DNA of 47,826 bases, from positions 1 through 47,826 of the forward strand of contig JAJDNN010000070.1 in assembly GCA_022340685.1 (NCBI GenBank), given 5' to 3'. Shown piece by piece: positions 1-9,866 of the stretch. The stretch's first letter is position 1, and the number at the start of each line of letters is the position of its first letter. This stretch comes from Pseudomonadota bacterium (GTDB lineage: Bacteria; Pseudomonadota; Gammaproteobacteria; UBA6429; Thiohalophilaceae). The notes beneath the pieces are model-generated. The model saw nothing but the letters and a program-made list of their open reading frames with translations. It was not told the origin of the DNA and did not search any database. Both the position numbers and the translations under genes were made by a program.

Positions 1-7
1 CACTGTC

Positions 8-520
8 ATGCCGAACCGTTCCTATCAGGAGTTCAGAATTATCACAGGTGGTCAAACCGGCGTGGATCGTGGTGCGCTGGATGCGGCGCTGGCAGCAGGG
101 ATCCCCTGCGGTGGCTGGTGTCCGGACGGCCGCAAGGCCGAGGATGGGGTCATTCCGGCACGCTACCCTGTGCAGGTTCTGCCTGGTGCTGGATATTCGC
201 AACGTACCCGGCAGAATGTGATCAACAGTGATGCTACACTGATTTTGTATTTTGGCGAGCTCGAAGGCGGAACCGCACAAACCCTGACATTCTGCCGCCG
301 TTTCGGCAAGCCGATGAGGGTGCTCGATCTGTCATGTCTGAACCCGAACGCGGCTGCCGAGAGGGTACGGCAATTCCTGCATGAACAGCGCATCCGGATT
401 CTGAACGTGGCCGGTCCACGTGCCAGCAAGGTCCCGGAGGCGGCGGCAGTGACGACCCGGGTTTTGGGACGGGTGCTGCCAAAACCGGCCCGACATCCGG
501 GAACCACCGACCTGGGCTGA
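8..520 (+). CDS. YpsA-related / putative molybdenum-cofactor carrier-like protein
   Basis: 170-aa ORF; N-terminal IITGGQTGVDRGALDAAL and GGWCPDGRKAEDG motifs typical of the MoCo-carrier/cpYpsA-related family. Confidence 0.8.
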   Translation: MPNRSYQEFRIITGGQTGVDRGALDAALAAGIPCGGWCPDGRKAEDGVIPARYPVQVLPGAGYSQRTRQNVINSDATLILYFGELEGGTAQTLTFCRRFGKPMRVLDLSCLNPNAAAERVRQFLHEQRIRILNVAGPRASKVPEAAAVTTRVLGRVLPKPARHPGTTDLG

Positions 521-701
521 GAGTCACGCATTCTGCATTTTCCTGTCGCGTCGGTTCAAATACACTGCTAAAAGTAATAAACTCATATACAACACGTAGC
601 CTGACATGTTCCTGAAAAAATGTCTTTTAAGATATTGATAATTAATGGATTAATATAGGGAGCTGACAGGACCCAATGAATGGATAAAGGGGTTAGTAAC
701 C

Positions 702-1310
702 ATGCAATATGCCGAGATCATCAATCTGACCGTTTCTGACGGCCTGATGATACTGGCGGCTTACCTTGTGGGCGGGATTAGCCCGGGGTATCTGCTGGTG
801 CGCATGCTACGCGGTATCGATATCCGAACCGTTGGCAGTGGTAGCCTGGGTGCACGCAATGTCGGGCGAGTGCTGGGGCGGAAAGGGTTTTATTTCGCCC
901 TGGTGGCAGACATCCTGAAAGGTGCTTTTATTGTCTGGTTGGCGCGCGAGCTGGATTTTCCGCCCGGTGTCGTAGGTAGTGTTGTGGTCGCCGTTATTGT
1001 GGGTCATATCTGGCCGCTGTGGCTCCATTTTCACGGTGGCAAGGGGATTGCGACCAGCCTGGGCGCATTTGTGGCGCTCGATTACAAGATATTGTTGATG
1101 GGTGGCGTGGTGCTGCTTGTTACCTATATGGCGACGCGCAGCTTTCTGGTGAGCTGGATTGCTACGCTGGTAGCCATGCCACTGATTGCATTTTCGCTCG
1201 GCTACCCCATGTACGTGGTTGTGCCACTATTCGTTTCTGCCGCGATAGTATTGTATGCACATAAAGAGAACATCAAGCAGGCGTGGCATACGTCGGAGCA
1301 CAAAGGATAA
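702..1310 (+). CDS. PlsY-family glycerol-3-phosphate acyltransferase-like membrane protein
   Basis: Motifs YLVGGISPGYLL, GSGSLGARNVGRVLGRKG, LWLHFHGGKGIATSLGAF and multiple TM segments match the PlsY family. Confidence 0.85.
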   Translation: MQYAEIINLTVSDGLMILAAYLVGGISPGYLLVRMLRGIDIRTVGSGSLGARNVGRVLGRKGFYFALVADILKGAFIVWLARELDFPPGVVGSVVVAVIVGHIWPLWLHFHGGKGIATSLGAFVALDYKILLMGGVVLLVTYMATRSFLVSWIATLVAMPLIAFSLGYPMYVVVPLFVSAAIVLYAHKENIKQAWHTSEHKG

Positions 1311-1318
1311 ACAACGGC

Positions 1319-2968
1319 ATGTCAACTAATGATTCACTGGTTTTCAAGATTGCCTCGGAGCCCTGGGAGTTCGAGCAGATCCATGAACTGAATTATCAAA
1401 CCTTCGTGGACGAGATCCCACAGCACCAGCTGAATAAAAACAAGAAACTTGTCGATAAGTATCACAAGGAAAACACCTATGTAATTTGTGTGAGTGACAA
1501 GGAAGTACTGGGCATGATCGCATTGCGTGATAAACGGCCGCTATCACTGGATGAAAAACTTGAAAATCTGGAATCTTATCTGCCGCCCTTTAAGACAATT
1601 CTTGAATACCGTTTATTGGCGGTAAAGAAACAACATCGCAATACCGCTATCTTTACCGGCATAATGAAAAAATCTTTCGACTTGGCGATTAAAGGTGGCT
1701 ATGACATAGCCGTTATTTCTGGCACCACTCGCCAGGCCCGACTTTACAAGCATCTGGGCTTTAAACCCTTTGGGCCGTTGGTCGGCAAACAGGACGCGCT
1801 GTACCAGCCCATGTATATCGACATTGGTGGCGCGATTGAACTGAAAAAACAATCACAAATTCTGAGACCAAAGAAGGGCAGCGAGATGGAACAGTTGCTG
1901 TTCAACTACCTGCCAGGCCCGGTCTCGATTGCCGAAGGCGTCATGGAGGCCAATTCGGCAGAACCCAATTCACATCGCAGTCAGCAGTTTATGGACCATT
2001 TCAACGAACTGCGCAAAATCCTGTGTGAACGGGTGAATGCGCGGAAGGTCCAGATCATGATGGGCTCGGGCACCCTGGCAAATGATGTCGTTGCGGCGCA
2101 ATTAAGCGTTCTGCCGGGCCGGGGTCTGGTGCTTGTTAACGGTGAATTTGGTAATCGTTTGCGTGATCAGGCGACTCGTGCCGGTCTGGATTTCGATGTC
2201 ATTCAGGTTGAGGAGGGTAAAACCTTCAGCCGTGAAATGCTGGAAGAAAAAATCAATCAGGTTGAAAATCTGGAATGGATCTGGACCGTTCATTGCGAAA
2301 CATCCACCGGGGTACTCAATGATATTGATATGTTGCGCGAACTGTGTAACCGGCATAACTTGAAGCTGTGCTTAGATGGTATCAGCAGCATTGGATCCTG
2401 TGATGTCAACCTGCAGGATGTGTATCTGGCAACCGCAGTCAGCGGCAAGGGTATTGGTTCGCTTCCGGGTCTGGCAATGGTGTTCTGTCGGGAAGATGTC
2501 GTGTCCGGTGATCACCAATTACCGCGTTATTTTGACCTGGCGTATTACGAAGCCAAGCAGGGTATCCCGTTTACCATTTCATCCAATGCCATCTACGCAC
2601 TGAATGCCGCACTGAATAATAGTGACTGGCAGACCCGCTTCACCAACGTCAAGCAGTGGTCTGAAGAGTTGCGCACCGAGTTCGAGGAAATTGGCCTGTC
2701 GATTTTGGCCGAGCCACAGTGCCGGGCGCCACACGTAACAACTATTGTGTTGCCCAAGGCCATTTCGTCACTGGATATGGGCAAGTTGCTGGAAGAGGAA
2801 GGTATTCTGGTTAGTTATCGTAGTGAATACCTGATTGCGAAGAACCAAATCCAGGTCTGCTTCATGGGTGATTGCCAGAAGCCACCACGTATGATCACCT
2901 ATTTCCTGCGTGAAGCTCTGGCGCAGACAGAACCGCATGATGATTCTGCCGAAGCTGGCGCTGCCTGA
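1319..2968 (+). CDS. Fused GNAT-type acyltransferase + class V PLP-dependent aminotransferase
   Basis: ATG at 1319 just after the plsY stop (track start at 1283 is upstream). N-terminal GNAT-like fold (ARLYKHLGFKPFGP); C-terminal aminotransferase V motifs MMGSGTLANDVV, HCETSTGVLNDI, CLDGISSIGS and SGKGIGSLPG (likely PLP lysine). Confidence 0.85.
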   Translation: MSTNDSLVFKIASEPWEFEQIHELNYQTFVDEIPQHQLNKNKKLVDKYHKENTYVICVSDKEVLGMIALRDKRPLSLDEKLENLESYLPPFKTILEYRLLAVKKQHRNTAIFTGIMKKSFDLAIKGGYDIAVISGTTRQARLYKHLGFKPFGPLVGKQDALYQPMYIDIGGAIELKKQSQILRPKKGSEMEQLLFNYLPGPVSIAEGVMEANSAEPNSHRSQQFMDHFNELRKILCERVNARKVQIMMGSGTLANDVVAAQLSVLPGRGLVLVNGEFGNRLRDQATRAGLDFDVIQVEEGKTFSREMLEEKINQVENLEWIWTVHCETSTGVLNDIDMLRELCNRHNLKLCLDGISSIGSCDVNLQDVYLATAVSGKGIGSLPGLAMVFCREDVVSGDHQLPRYFDLAYYEAKQGIPFTISSNAIYALNAALNNSDWQTRFTNVKQWSEELRTEFEEIGLSILAEPQCRAPHVTTIVLPKAISSLDMGKLLEEEGILVSYRSEYLIAKNQIQVCFMGDCQKPPRMITYFLREALAQTEPHDDSAEAGAA

Positions 2969-3010
2969 AGCTCCGTTATTGTCACTGTGGGCATCATCAT
3001 GCCCAGCAGC

Positions 3011-4054
3011 TCAGGCTTCATTGGTAACGGTGTAGGGTAACTCTCCGATTTCGAGTTGCGGACCGTCCGCACTGCCAAGATGTATCGTTTCTTCTATACT
3101 GGCAATCTGGATCACAGCCAGTAAATCGTAGCCGCCCTTCGGTGAGACTGCCGCCTCGACGACTTTCCCAACACTTTGTGCGTCGCTTGTTGCGCTAAAC
3201 AGGTTATCACCTGGTGCGGGAGGGTTATCGTGAGCCACATGGGCAAGGTACATGCGTCGTTTGAGTTTACCGAGATAATGCATGCGGGCGACCACTTCCT
3301 GGCCGGGATAACAGCCTTTCTTGAAACTGACGCCATTCAGGGCCGACAGATTGACCATTTGCGGGACGAATGCTTCGATAGTTTCGGTGCTAATCTCGGG
3401 TATCCCGGCCTGGATGTTCAACCAGCGCCATCCTTCGGTTCCGACTGGTTGGGCCTGGCGGGCAAGGCGCCGCCAGAGTGCAGCAATGGCGTCTGTGTCA
3501 CCATGAAATTCGTAGCGGGGTATCGGGCCAGGTAGTCGCAGGGTCGTGATCCCATCTTCTTGGGTAACCTGGTCGGGATCGAACGGAACACTGGACAGGA
3601 TTTCAGCCAGTCTTTGCGGCGCGTCGGCACCGGCAAAGCCAAACCGGGCCAGCTCATCGCTTGCGTCATCCAGAGTTACCTTGCTGCGCAGGATGAACAT
3701 GCGCAGACGTTTCAGGACAGGTTCCAGAATGTCTACCGGCAAGCGTAAATAAAAGCTCTCGCTACGTATGAACAATCTGAACGCGGCCAGAATGCGGCCC
3801 TTGGGATTACAATAGGCCGACAACTGACTTTGACCCGCCTCGATCAGGTTAACGTCATTACTAAACTGGTTTTGCAGGAAGTCCCGCGCTTCTTCACCGG
3901 ATGCCCGGATCAAGCCGTATTGGGAAAGATCGGCGATAATATGCCTCGCGCCTGTCGCGGCACACTCCTTGTCAGGGTCATCAAAGTGTATCACCCGGCT
4001 GTGTTCGATGTGGGCGCCTTGCTGTTCAAGAAAATTTTGCCAATCTGGGTTCAT
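3011..4054 (-). CDS. ygfZ: tRNA-modifying / Fe-S-related folate-binding protein YgfZ
   Basis: Signature KKGCYPGQEVVARMHYLGKLKRRM; aminomethyltransferase-like fold. Confidence 0.9.
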   Translation of the reverse strand: MNPDWQNFLEQQGAHIEHSRVIHFDDPDKECAATGARHIIADLSQYGLIRASGEEARDFLQNQFSNDVNLIEAGQSQLSAYCNPKGRILAAFRLFIRSESFYLRLPVDILEPVLKRLRMFILRSKVTLDDASDELARFGFAGADAPQRLAEILSSVPFDPDQVTQEDGITTLRLPGPIPRYEFHGDTDAIAALWRRLARQAQPVGTEGWRWLNIQAGIPEISTETIEAFVPQMVNLSALNGVSFKKGCYPGQEVVARMHYLGKLKRRMYLAHVAHDNPPAPGDNLFSATSDAQSVGKVVEAAVSPKGGYDLLAVIQIASIEETIHLGSADGPQLEIGELPYTVTNEA

Positions 4055-4091
4055 CGGTAATCGTTGCTCGTTACGAATTTAATAATCAGTA

Positions 4092-4120
4092 TTGCATTTA
4101 TGTCCGTTGGATGTTTATAC
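4092..4120 (+). promoter_or_regulatory. Candidate sigma70-like promoter for the sdh operon
   Basis: TTGCAT - 17 bp - TTATAC shortly upstream of sdhC ATG at 4146; visual match only. Confidence 0.3.
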
Positions 4121-4145
4121 CATATGATCTAGACTTGTCGGCATA

Positions 4146-4529
4146 ATGTTAATAAAAACACAGCGTCCGAAGTACCTGAATCTACTTAAAATCCGTCAAC
4201 CGATGACGGCGATAGTCTCCATTGCCCACCGTATCAGCGGGGTTATTCTATTCTTGGCTGTGCCAATAGCGATTTATGGTTTAGCCCTGTCATTGCGTAG
4301 CGCCGAGGATTACGCCGCCATAAAGCAAACCCTGCACAGTCCGGGGCTGCAATTATTCTTGCTGCTGATGGCCTGGGCAATCCTGCATCATTTTTTTGCC
4401 GGGATCCGTTTCCTGCTACTGGATCTGGATATTGGTCTGAAGCTGAAAACAGCCCGGGCCTCCGCCTGGACGGTATTTGTCCTGGTGGGCGCTATCTTGC
4501 TGGTGATCGTTACGGAGTTACTGACATGA
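4146..4529 (+). CDS. sdhC: Succinate dehydrogenase cytochrome b556 subunit
   Basis: RPKYLNLLKIRQPMTAIVSIAHRISGVILF motif; precedes sdhD/A/B. Confidence 0.93.
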   Translation: MLIKTQRPKYLNLLKIRQPMTAIVSIAHRISGVILFLAVPIAIYGLALSLRSAEDYAAIKQTLHSPGLQLFLLLMAWAILHHFFAGIRFLLLDLDIGLKLKTARASAWTVFVLVGAILLVIVTELLT

Positions 4530-4867
4530 CGTTTCGCGCCCAGGGTATGCGTGCCTGGTTAGTGCAGCGCCTCAGCGCAGTCTATCTGGCAGTTTTTCTG
4601 ATTGCTGTCGTCATTTGGTATTTCAGTACAGGTGAATACAGCTACGACCAGTGGCGCCACCTTGTCGGCCATCCCCTGGTGAACGTGGCACTGGCGCTAT
4701 GCTTCATAGCCCTGCTGGTGCATGCCTGGGTCGGGATGCGGGATGTTCTGGTGGATTACGTCCCTGCGATGGGGTTGCGGTTTTTCATTCTGATAGGTAT
4801 TGCGGCAACTCTGGTGGCGATGGGCGTATGGACGGCACTGTTACTGATGTCGGTGTTCAGCCCGTGA
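4526..4867 (+). CDS. sdhD: Succinate dehydrogenase membrane anchor subunit
   Basis: WLVQRLSAVYLAVF, HAWVGMRDVLVDYV; overlaps sdhC stop. Confidence 0.92.
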   Translation: MTFRAQGMRAWLVQRLSAVYLAVFLIAVVIWYFSTGEYSYDQWRHLVGHPLVNVALALCFIALLVHAWVGMRDVLVDYVPAMGLRFFILIGIAATLVAMGVWTALLLMSVFSP

Positions 4868-6624
4868 CGCTGGCAAGACGACAATTTGATTCGTTGGTGA
4901 TTGGTGCGGGCGGCGGTGGATTGCGCGCTGCCCTTCAATTAGCCACGGCCGATGCCAATGTAGCGGTGGTCTCCAAGGTATTTCCGACGCGTTCCCATAC
5001 GGTGGCAGCCCAGGGTGGTATCAATGCGGCGCTTGCAAATGTCCTGCCGGACAACTGGCACTGGCACATGTACGACACGATCAAGGGTAGCGACTACCTG
5101 GGAGATCAGGATGCAATCGAGTACATGTGCCGATCAGCCTCCCACCTGGTCTATGAACTGGAGCATGCCGGGGTGCCCTTCAGTCGTCTTGATGACGGCA
5201 AGATCTATCAGCGTCCATTCGGGGGCCAAAGCCAGAACTTCGGGGGCGAGCAGGCGGCCCGTACCTGTGCCGCTGCGGACCGGACCGGGCATGCCATGCT
5301 GCATACCCTGTATCAGCAAAATATCCACGCCAAGACCCATTTTTTCGACGAGTATTTTGCGATTGACCTGATCAAGGATGATGAAGGCTTCGTGCTGGGT
5401 GCCCTGGTGCTGGAAATCGAGACCGGCAAGCCTTTGTTAATTGAAGCAAAGACCACGCTCATTGCCACCGGCGGAGCGGGACAGCTGTTTCGCACCAATA
5501 CCAACGCGCGGATCAATACGGGTGATGGCATGGGCATGGCGCTGCGCGCCGGGATTCCTTTGCAGGACATGGAGTTCTTCCAGTTTCATCCGACCGGTGT
5601 GGCAGGCCGAGGCATGCTGCTCACGGAAGGCGCGCGCGGTGAGGGCGGCTACCTGATCAACAAGGATGGCGAACGGTTCATGGAGCGTTATGCGCCGCAT
5701 GCCAAGGATCTAGCCAGTCGTGATGTTGTCAGCCGGGCGATCTCCACCGAAGTCCGGGAAGGCCGTGGTTGTGGGCCGGACGGAGAATACGTGCTGCTCA
5801 AACTGGACCATCTGGGCCGGGATGTCCTGCAGAAGCGACTGCCCGGAATCAGCGACACGATTCGCACCTTCCTGCACATCGATCCGGCCGAAGAACCTGT
5901 GCCGGTCTTCCCGACAGCCCATTACACCATGGGCGGTATCCCCACCAACCGTCACGGCCAGGTCGTGGTGCCAATCGATCAGGGGGAAGAGGTCATCCCC
6001 GGACTTTATGCTGCCGGCGAATGCGCGTGTGTCTCCGTGCATGGCGCCAATCGACTCGGCGGAAACTCATTGTTGGATATCGTGGTGTTTGGCCGGGCGG
6101 CCGGAAACGACATAATCGAATATCTGAGCAACAACCGGTATCACCGCAGGCTGGACGAGGCGAGTGTGGACAAGGCTGTGGATCACCTGCAGCGTTGGGA
6201 TTTACAGGGCGAGGGTGAATCCGTCGCTAACCTGCGCAATGAATTGCAACTGACGATGGAAAAATATTGCGGCGTATTCCGTACCGAAGTCGTATTGGCA
6301 GAGGGCATCGAGAAAGTACTGGAACTGCAGCAGCGCATGGCAGATGTACGTCTGCAAGACCACAGCCGCATATTCAATACGGCACGCATTGAGGCGATGG
6401 AACTGGAAAACCTGTTCGATATTGCCGTCGCAACGGTTGTCTCTGCCCATGCCCGACAGGAAAGTCGTGGCGCGCATTCGCGCATCGACTATCCGGAACG
6501 TGACGATGTGCACTGGCTCAAGCACAGTCTGTATTACAAGCGGGACCGGCGCCTCGACTACAAGCCGGTGACACTGAAGCCGATTTCGGTAGAAAGTTTT
6601 CCGCCCAAGGAACGTGTGTATTAA
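4864..6624 (+). CDS. sdhA: Succinate dehydrogenase flavoprotein subunit
   Basis: GTG start at 4864 overlapping the sdhD stop; SLVIGAGGGGLRAAL FAD motif, SHTVAAQGGINAAL, HPTGVAGRGMLLTEGARGEGG; full-length SdhA. Confidence 0.96.
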   Translation: MTLARRQFDSLVIGAGGGGLRAALQLATADANVAVVSKVFPTRSHTVAAQGGINAALANVLPDNWHWHMYDTIKGSDYLGDQDAIEYMCRSASHLVYELEHAGVPFSRLDDGKIYQRPFGGQSQNFGGEQAARTCAAADRTGHAMLHTLYQQNIHAKTHFFDEYFAIDLIKDDEGFVLGALVLEIETGKPLLIEAKTTLIATGGAGQLFRTNTNARINTGDGMGMALRAGIPLQDMEFFQFHPTGVAGRGMLLTEGARGEGGYLINKDGERFMERYAPHAKDLASRDVVSRAISTEVREGRGCGPDGEYVLLKLDHLGRDVLQKRLPGISDTIRTFLHIDPAEEPVPVFPTAHYTMGGIPTNRHGQVVVPIDQGEEVIPGLYAAGECACVSVHGANRLGGNSLLDIVVFGRAAGNDIIEYLSNNRYHRRLDEASVDKAVDHLQRWDLQGEGESVANLRNELQLTMEKYCGVFRTEVVLAEGIEKVLELQQRMADVRLQDHSRIFNTARIEAMELENLFDIAVATVVSAHARQESRGAHSRIDYPERDDVHWLKHSLYYKRDRRLDYKPVTLKPISVESFPPKERVY

Positions 6625-6667
6625 AGGGGATTGAACAGAACAGTTTCACTGGACTTGCCAACACGGG

Positions 6668-7372
6668 ATGAAGACGATGCGTTTTCGAATTTATCGCTAT
6701 CAACCGGAGGTCGATAACAAACCCCGGATGCAGGAGTATGTGCTGGAAGAAATACAGCCGGGCATGATGTTGCGCGATGCTCTGCTGAAACTGAGGGAAC
6801 AGGATGAGACGCTGGTATTCCGGCATTCCTGTGGAGAAGGCGTGTGCGGTTCCGATGCGATGAACATCAATGGCCAGAATGGTCTGGCTTGTCTTACACC
6901 GCTGAGCAACCTGAAAGAGCCGGTAGAAGTCCGTCCGCTACCTGGCATTCCGGTCGTGCGTGATTTGGTCGTGGATATGAGCCAGTTTTTCTACCATTAC
7001 CGTGCGGTTAAACCTTATCTAAAAGTCCATGATCCTGAGCCTGAGGTGGAATTTTTGCAATCGCCACAGCAACGGGAAAAACTCGATGGTCTGTATGAAT
7101 GCATACTGTGCGGCTGTTGCACCACCGCGTGTCCTTCATTCTGGTGGAACCCGGACAAGTTTCGTGGGCCAGCTGCCTTGCTTCAGGCCTATCGTTTCCT
7201 GGCCGACAGCCGTGACCAGGCAACCACGGAACGACTCGAGGATCTCGAAGGGCCCTACCGGATGTTTCGTTGCCATACCATCATGAACTGCGTGAATGTT
7301 TGCCCCAAGGGCCTGAACCCTACGGCAGCAATTAACAACATCAAGAAGCTCATGGTCAAGGACATGATTTGA
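6668..7372 (+). CDS. sdhB: Succinate dehydrogenase iron-sulfur subunit
   Basis: CGEGVCGSDAMNINGQNGLAC and CILCGCCTTACPSFWW Fe-S motifs. Confidence 0.96.
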   Translation: MKTMRFRIYRYQPEVDNKPRMQEYVLEEIQPGMMLRDALLKLREQDETLVFRHSCGEGVCGSDAMNINGQNGLACLTPLSNLKEPVEVRPLPGIPVVRDLVVDMSQFFYHYRAVKPYLKVHDPEPEVEFLQSPQQREKLDGLYECILCGCCTTACPSFWWNPDKFRGPAALLQAYRFLADSRDQATTERLEDLEGPYRMFRCHTIMNCVNVCPKGLNPTAAINNIKKLMVKDMI

Positions 7373-7650
7373 ACATGGATCCACAAGCATCGAGTCAGGA
7401 CAGAACATTACATGAACGTGCCAGACTGCAGTGGCAATGTCGTCGAGGCATGCTTGAACTGGACGCCATGCTGCAGGATTTCATGGACAAACGGTACGAT
7501 GATCTGACGCCCGCAGAACTGCAGGCTTTCGAAATGCTGCTCAAGGCGCCGGATCAATTATTGCTGGACTACCTGATGGGCCACGCCATCCCGATTGACA
7601 CGGAAGTTGCCAATGTCGCGCAGCAAATTCGATACGCCGCTGGTCCTTGA
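7369..7650 (+). CDS. sdhE: SdhE/YgfY flavinylation factor (CptB family)
   Basis: ARLQWQCRRGMLELDAMLQDFMDKRYDDLTPAELQAFEMLL; directly after sdhB. Confidence 0.9.
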   Translation: MNMDPQASSQDRTLHERARLQWQCRRGMLELDAMLQDFMDKRYDDLTPAELQAFEMLLKAPDQLLLDYLMGHAIPIDTEVANVAQQIRYAAGP

Positions 7651-8056
7651 ACTGCGACGTTCGCGCTACCTTATCGTTTACCTGCTACTGATCCACGGCA
7701 TCGCCCTGCTGGCGCTGCTGTTTCCCTTGCGCATGCCGCTGATTGTCCAGACCGGTTTGTTCATGCTGGTTTGTGCCAGTCTGATCGTGTCGCTATATCG
7801 CTGTAATTATCGCACTCACACCCGCATTGTTCAGGATCCACAAGGCGAATGGCGCCTGCTGTGCGATGATGGTAAGGATATCCCGGCCAGCTTGCGGCCG
7901 GACAGTTACATTGCAGTCGGGTTGTGTATCCTGCGGTTTCGTTTCGAAGGGGGAGGGAAGCGGAACTATATTGTCCTACCCGACATGCTTGATGCCGACA
8001 CGTTGCGGCAGTTGCGGGTGCGCCTGCGTCAAGGCCGGCCGGAGGCGACCCATTGA
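7613..8056 (+). CDS. YgfX/CptA-like membrane protein
   Basis: Two adjacent TM helices near the N-terminus then a cytosolic domain; position directly after sdhE as for ygfX; ATG at 7613 preferred over track start 7595. Confidence 0.65.
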   Translation: MSRSKFDTPLVLELRRSRYLIVYLLLIHGIALLALLFPLRMPLIVQTGLFMLVCASLIVSLYRCNYRTHTRIVQDPQGEWRLLCDDGKDIPASLRPDSYIAVGLCILRFRFEGGGKRNYIVLPDMLDADTLRQLRVRLRQGRPEATH

Positions 8057-9660
8057 TCCTCGTCACGGTAGTTGACTGGAGTGAGGATCGTATTGACGGG
8101 GGCGTGGCGGGTATCCGGCTGTGGATAATCCAGGGTGTAATGGAGGCCCCGGCTTTCCTTGCGCGCCATGGCAGAACGCACAATCAGGTCCGCTACCAGG
8201 GCCAGGTTCCGTAATTCCAGCAGGTCACTGTTGATGGTGAAGTCTCCGTAGTATTGCTCGATTTCATCCATCAACAGCTGGGCCCGATGGGTGGCGCGTT
8301 GCAGGCGTTTGTTGGTACGGACGATGCCCACATAGTCCCACATGAAACGACGCAGCTCATCCCAGTTATGGCTAACCACGACTTCCTCATCGGAGTCGGT
8401 CACTTTGCTGGCATCCCATTCGGGGATCGCTATGTCGGCAGCGGACCCGACATCAGCTCCTTCAAGGATAGCCTGACTGGCTGACTGGGCAAATACCAGA
8501 CATTCCAGCAGGGAGTTGCTGGCCATGCGGTTGGCGCCATGCAGACCGGTGAAGGCGGTCTCGCCAATGGCATACAGACCGGGAATATCGGTGTGGCCTC
8601 GCTGGTCCGTGATGATACCACCACATGTATAGTGGGCCGCGGGTACCACCGGGATGGGTTCCTTGGTCATGTCGAAACCGAACTCCAGGCAGCGGCGATA
8701 GACATTGGGGAAGTGGCGGGTGATGAACTTGGCCGATTTATGGCTAATGTCGAGATACACACATTCGGCACCCAGCCGTTTCATTTCATGGTCGATGGCT
8801 CGGGCTACAATGTCACGTGGTGCCAGTTCGGCGCGAGGATCGAAGCGCGCCATAAAGGATGAGCCGTCCGGTAACAGCAATCGTCCTCCTTCGCCACGCA
8901 CCGCCTCGGTAATCAGGAAGGATTTTGCCTTGGGGTGATACAGACAGGTAGGGTGAAACTGGTTGAACTCCAGATTGGCCACCCGGCAGCCGGCCCGCCA
9001 GGCCATGGCAATACCGTCCCCGGTAGAGGTGTCCGGATTGCTGGTATAAAGATAGACCTTGCTGGCGCCGCCAGTCGCCAGCACTACATGCCGGGCGCGA
9101 AAAACCTGGACTTCATTGGTGTCCCGGTCCAGCACATAGGCCCCGACACAGTGGTTGGGTGTGAGCCCCAGCTTGCGGCTGGTTACCAGATCGACGGCAA
9201 TATGGTTCTCGTAAATCGCGATGTGCGGATGTTCACGGACCCGCTGGCTCAGGTTGAGCTCGATGGCCTGGCCGGTCGCATCTGTGGCGTGAATGACACG
9301 TCGGTGTGAATGGCCGCCTTCGCGGGTGAGGTGCAACTTTCCTTGCTTCTTTTCGGTGGTGAAATTGACCCCCTGCGCTAGCAGCCAGTGGATATTTTCT
9401 GCCCCGTGCTCCACGGTCAAGCGCACAATCTCGGGATCGCACAACCCCGCCCCTGCATTGATGGTATCGGCGATATGCGACTCGATACTGTCATCCGAAG
9501 CGAGAACCGCAGCGATGCCACCCTGGGCATAGAGCGTTGACCCCTCTTGCAAGGATTCCTTTGAAATCAAGGAGATAGAATTCGTATCGGCCAGCCTCAG
9601 GGCCAGGCTTAGACCTGCGGCACCACTGCCGATAACTAGGATATCGCTCTGGATTTGCAT
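8029..9660 (-). CDS. nadB: L-aspartate oxidase
   Basis: [58 protein letters not shown]; divergent from rpoE as in many gammaproteobacteria. Confidence 0.96.
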   Translation of the reverse strand: MQIQSDILVIGSGAAGLSLALRLADTNSISLISKESLQEGSTLYAQGGIAAVLASDDSIESHIADTINAGAGLCDPEIVRLTVEHGAENIHWLLAQGVNFTTEKKQGKLHLTREGGHSHRRVIHATDATGQAIELNLSQRVREHPHIAIYENHIAVDLVTSRKLGLTPNHCVGAYVLDRDTNEVQVFRARHVVLATGGASKVYLYTSNPDTSTGDGIAMAWRAGCRVANLEFNQFHPTCLYHPKAKSFLITEAVRGEGGRLLLPDGSSFMARFDPRAELAPRDIVARAIDHEMKRLGAECVYLDISHKSAKFITRHFPNVYRRCLEFGFDMTKEPIPVVPAAHYTCGGIITDQRGHTDIPGLYAIGETAFTGLHGANRMASNSLLECLVFAQSASQAILEGADVGSAADIAIPEWDASKVTDSDEEVVVSHNWDELRRFMWDYVGIVRTNKRLQRATHRAQLLMDEIEQYYGDFTINSDLLELRNLALVADLIVRSAMARKESRGLHYTLDYPQPDTRHAPVNTILTPVNYRDEDQWVASGRP

Positions 9661-9787
9661 CTTTAGTTATACCTGGTGAGTCCCCCGGGTGTTTTGGTGC
9701 CAGCAATGGTTTTCCAATCCACCAAGTCAAGGTATAGAATGGCGCCAATAACTTCATACACTATAACGAAAAATTTCCAGCTCGTGC

Positions 9788-9813
9788 GAACTCTGTTACC
9801 AGTATCTTGTCTA
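9788..9813 (+). promoter_or_regulatory. Candidate sigma-E (RpoE/AlgU) autoregulatory promoter
   Basis: GAACTC - 15 bp - GTCTA about 55 bp upstream of rpoE ATG, resembling GAACTT-N15/16-GTCTAA/TCTGA-type promoters. Confidence 0.5.
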
Positions 9814-9866
9814 GGTAACTAAGTTCGGGTGGCTTTCTGCAACAGGAACAGGAAGGAAAGGCCCGA

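Noticed and set aside
603-624. GACAT...ATGTC repeat followed by TTTTAA upstream of the plsY-like gene as a terminator
   Set aside because: Only a 5-bp AT-rich stem with a long loop; too weak to call.
7595-8056. sdhE-ygfX pair as a CptBA toxin-antitoxin system
   Set aside because: SdhE is best supported as a flavinylation factor in an sdh operon; toxin function of YgfX homologs cannot be judged from sequence here.
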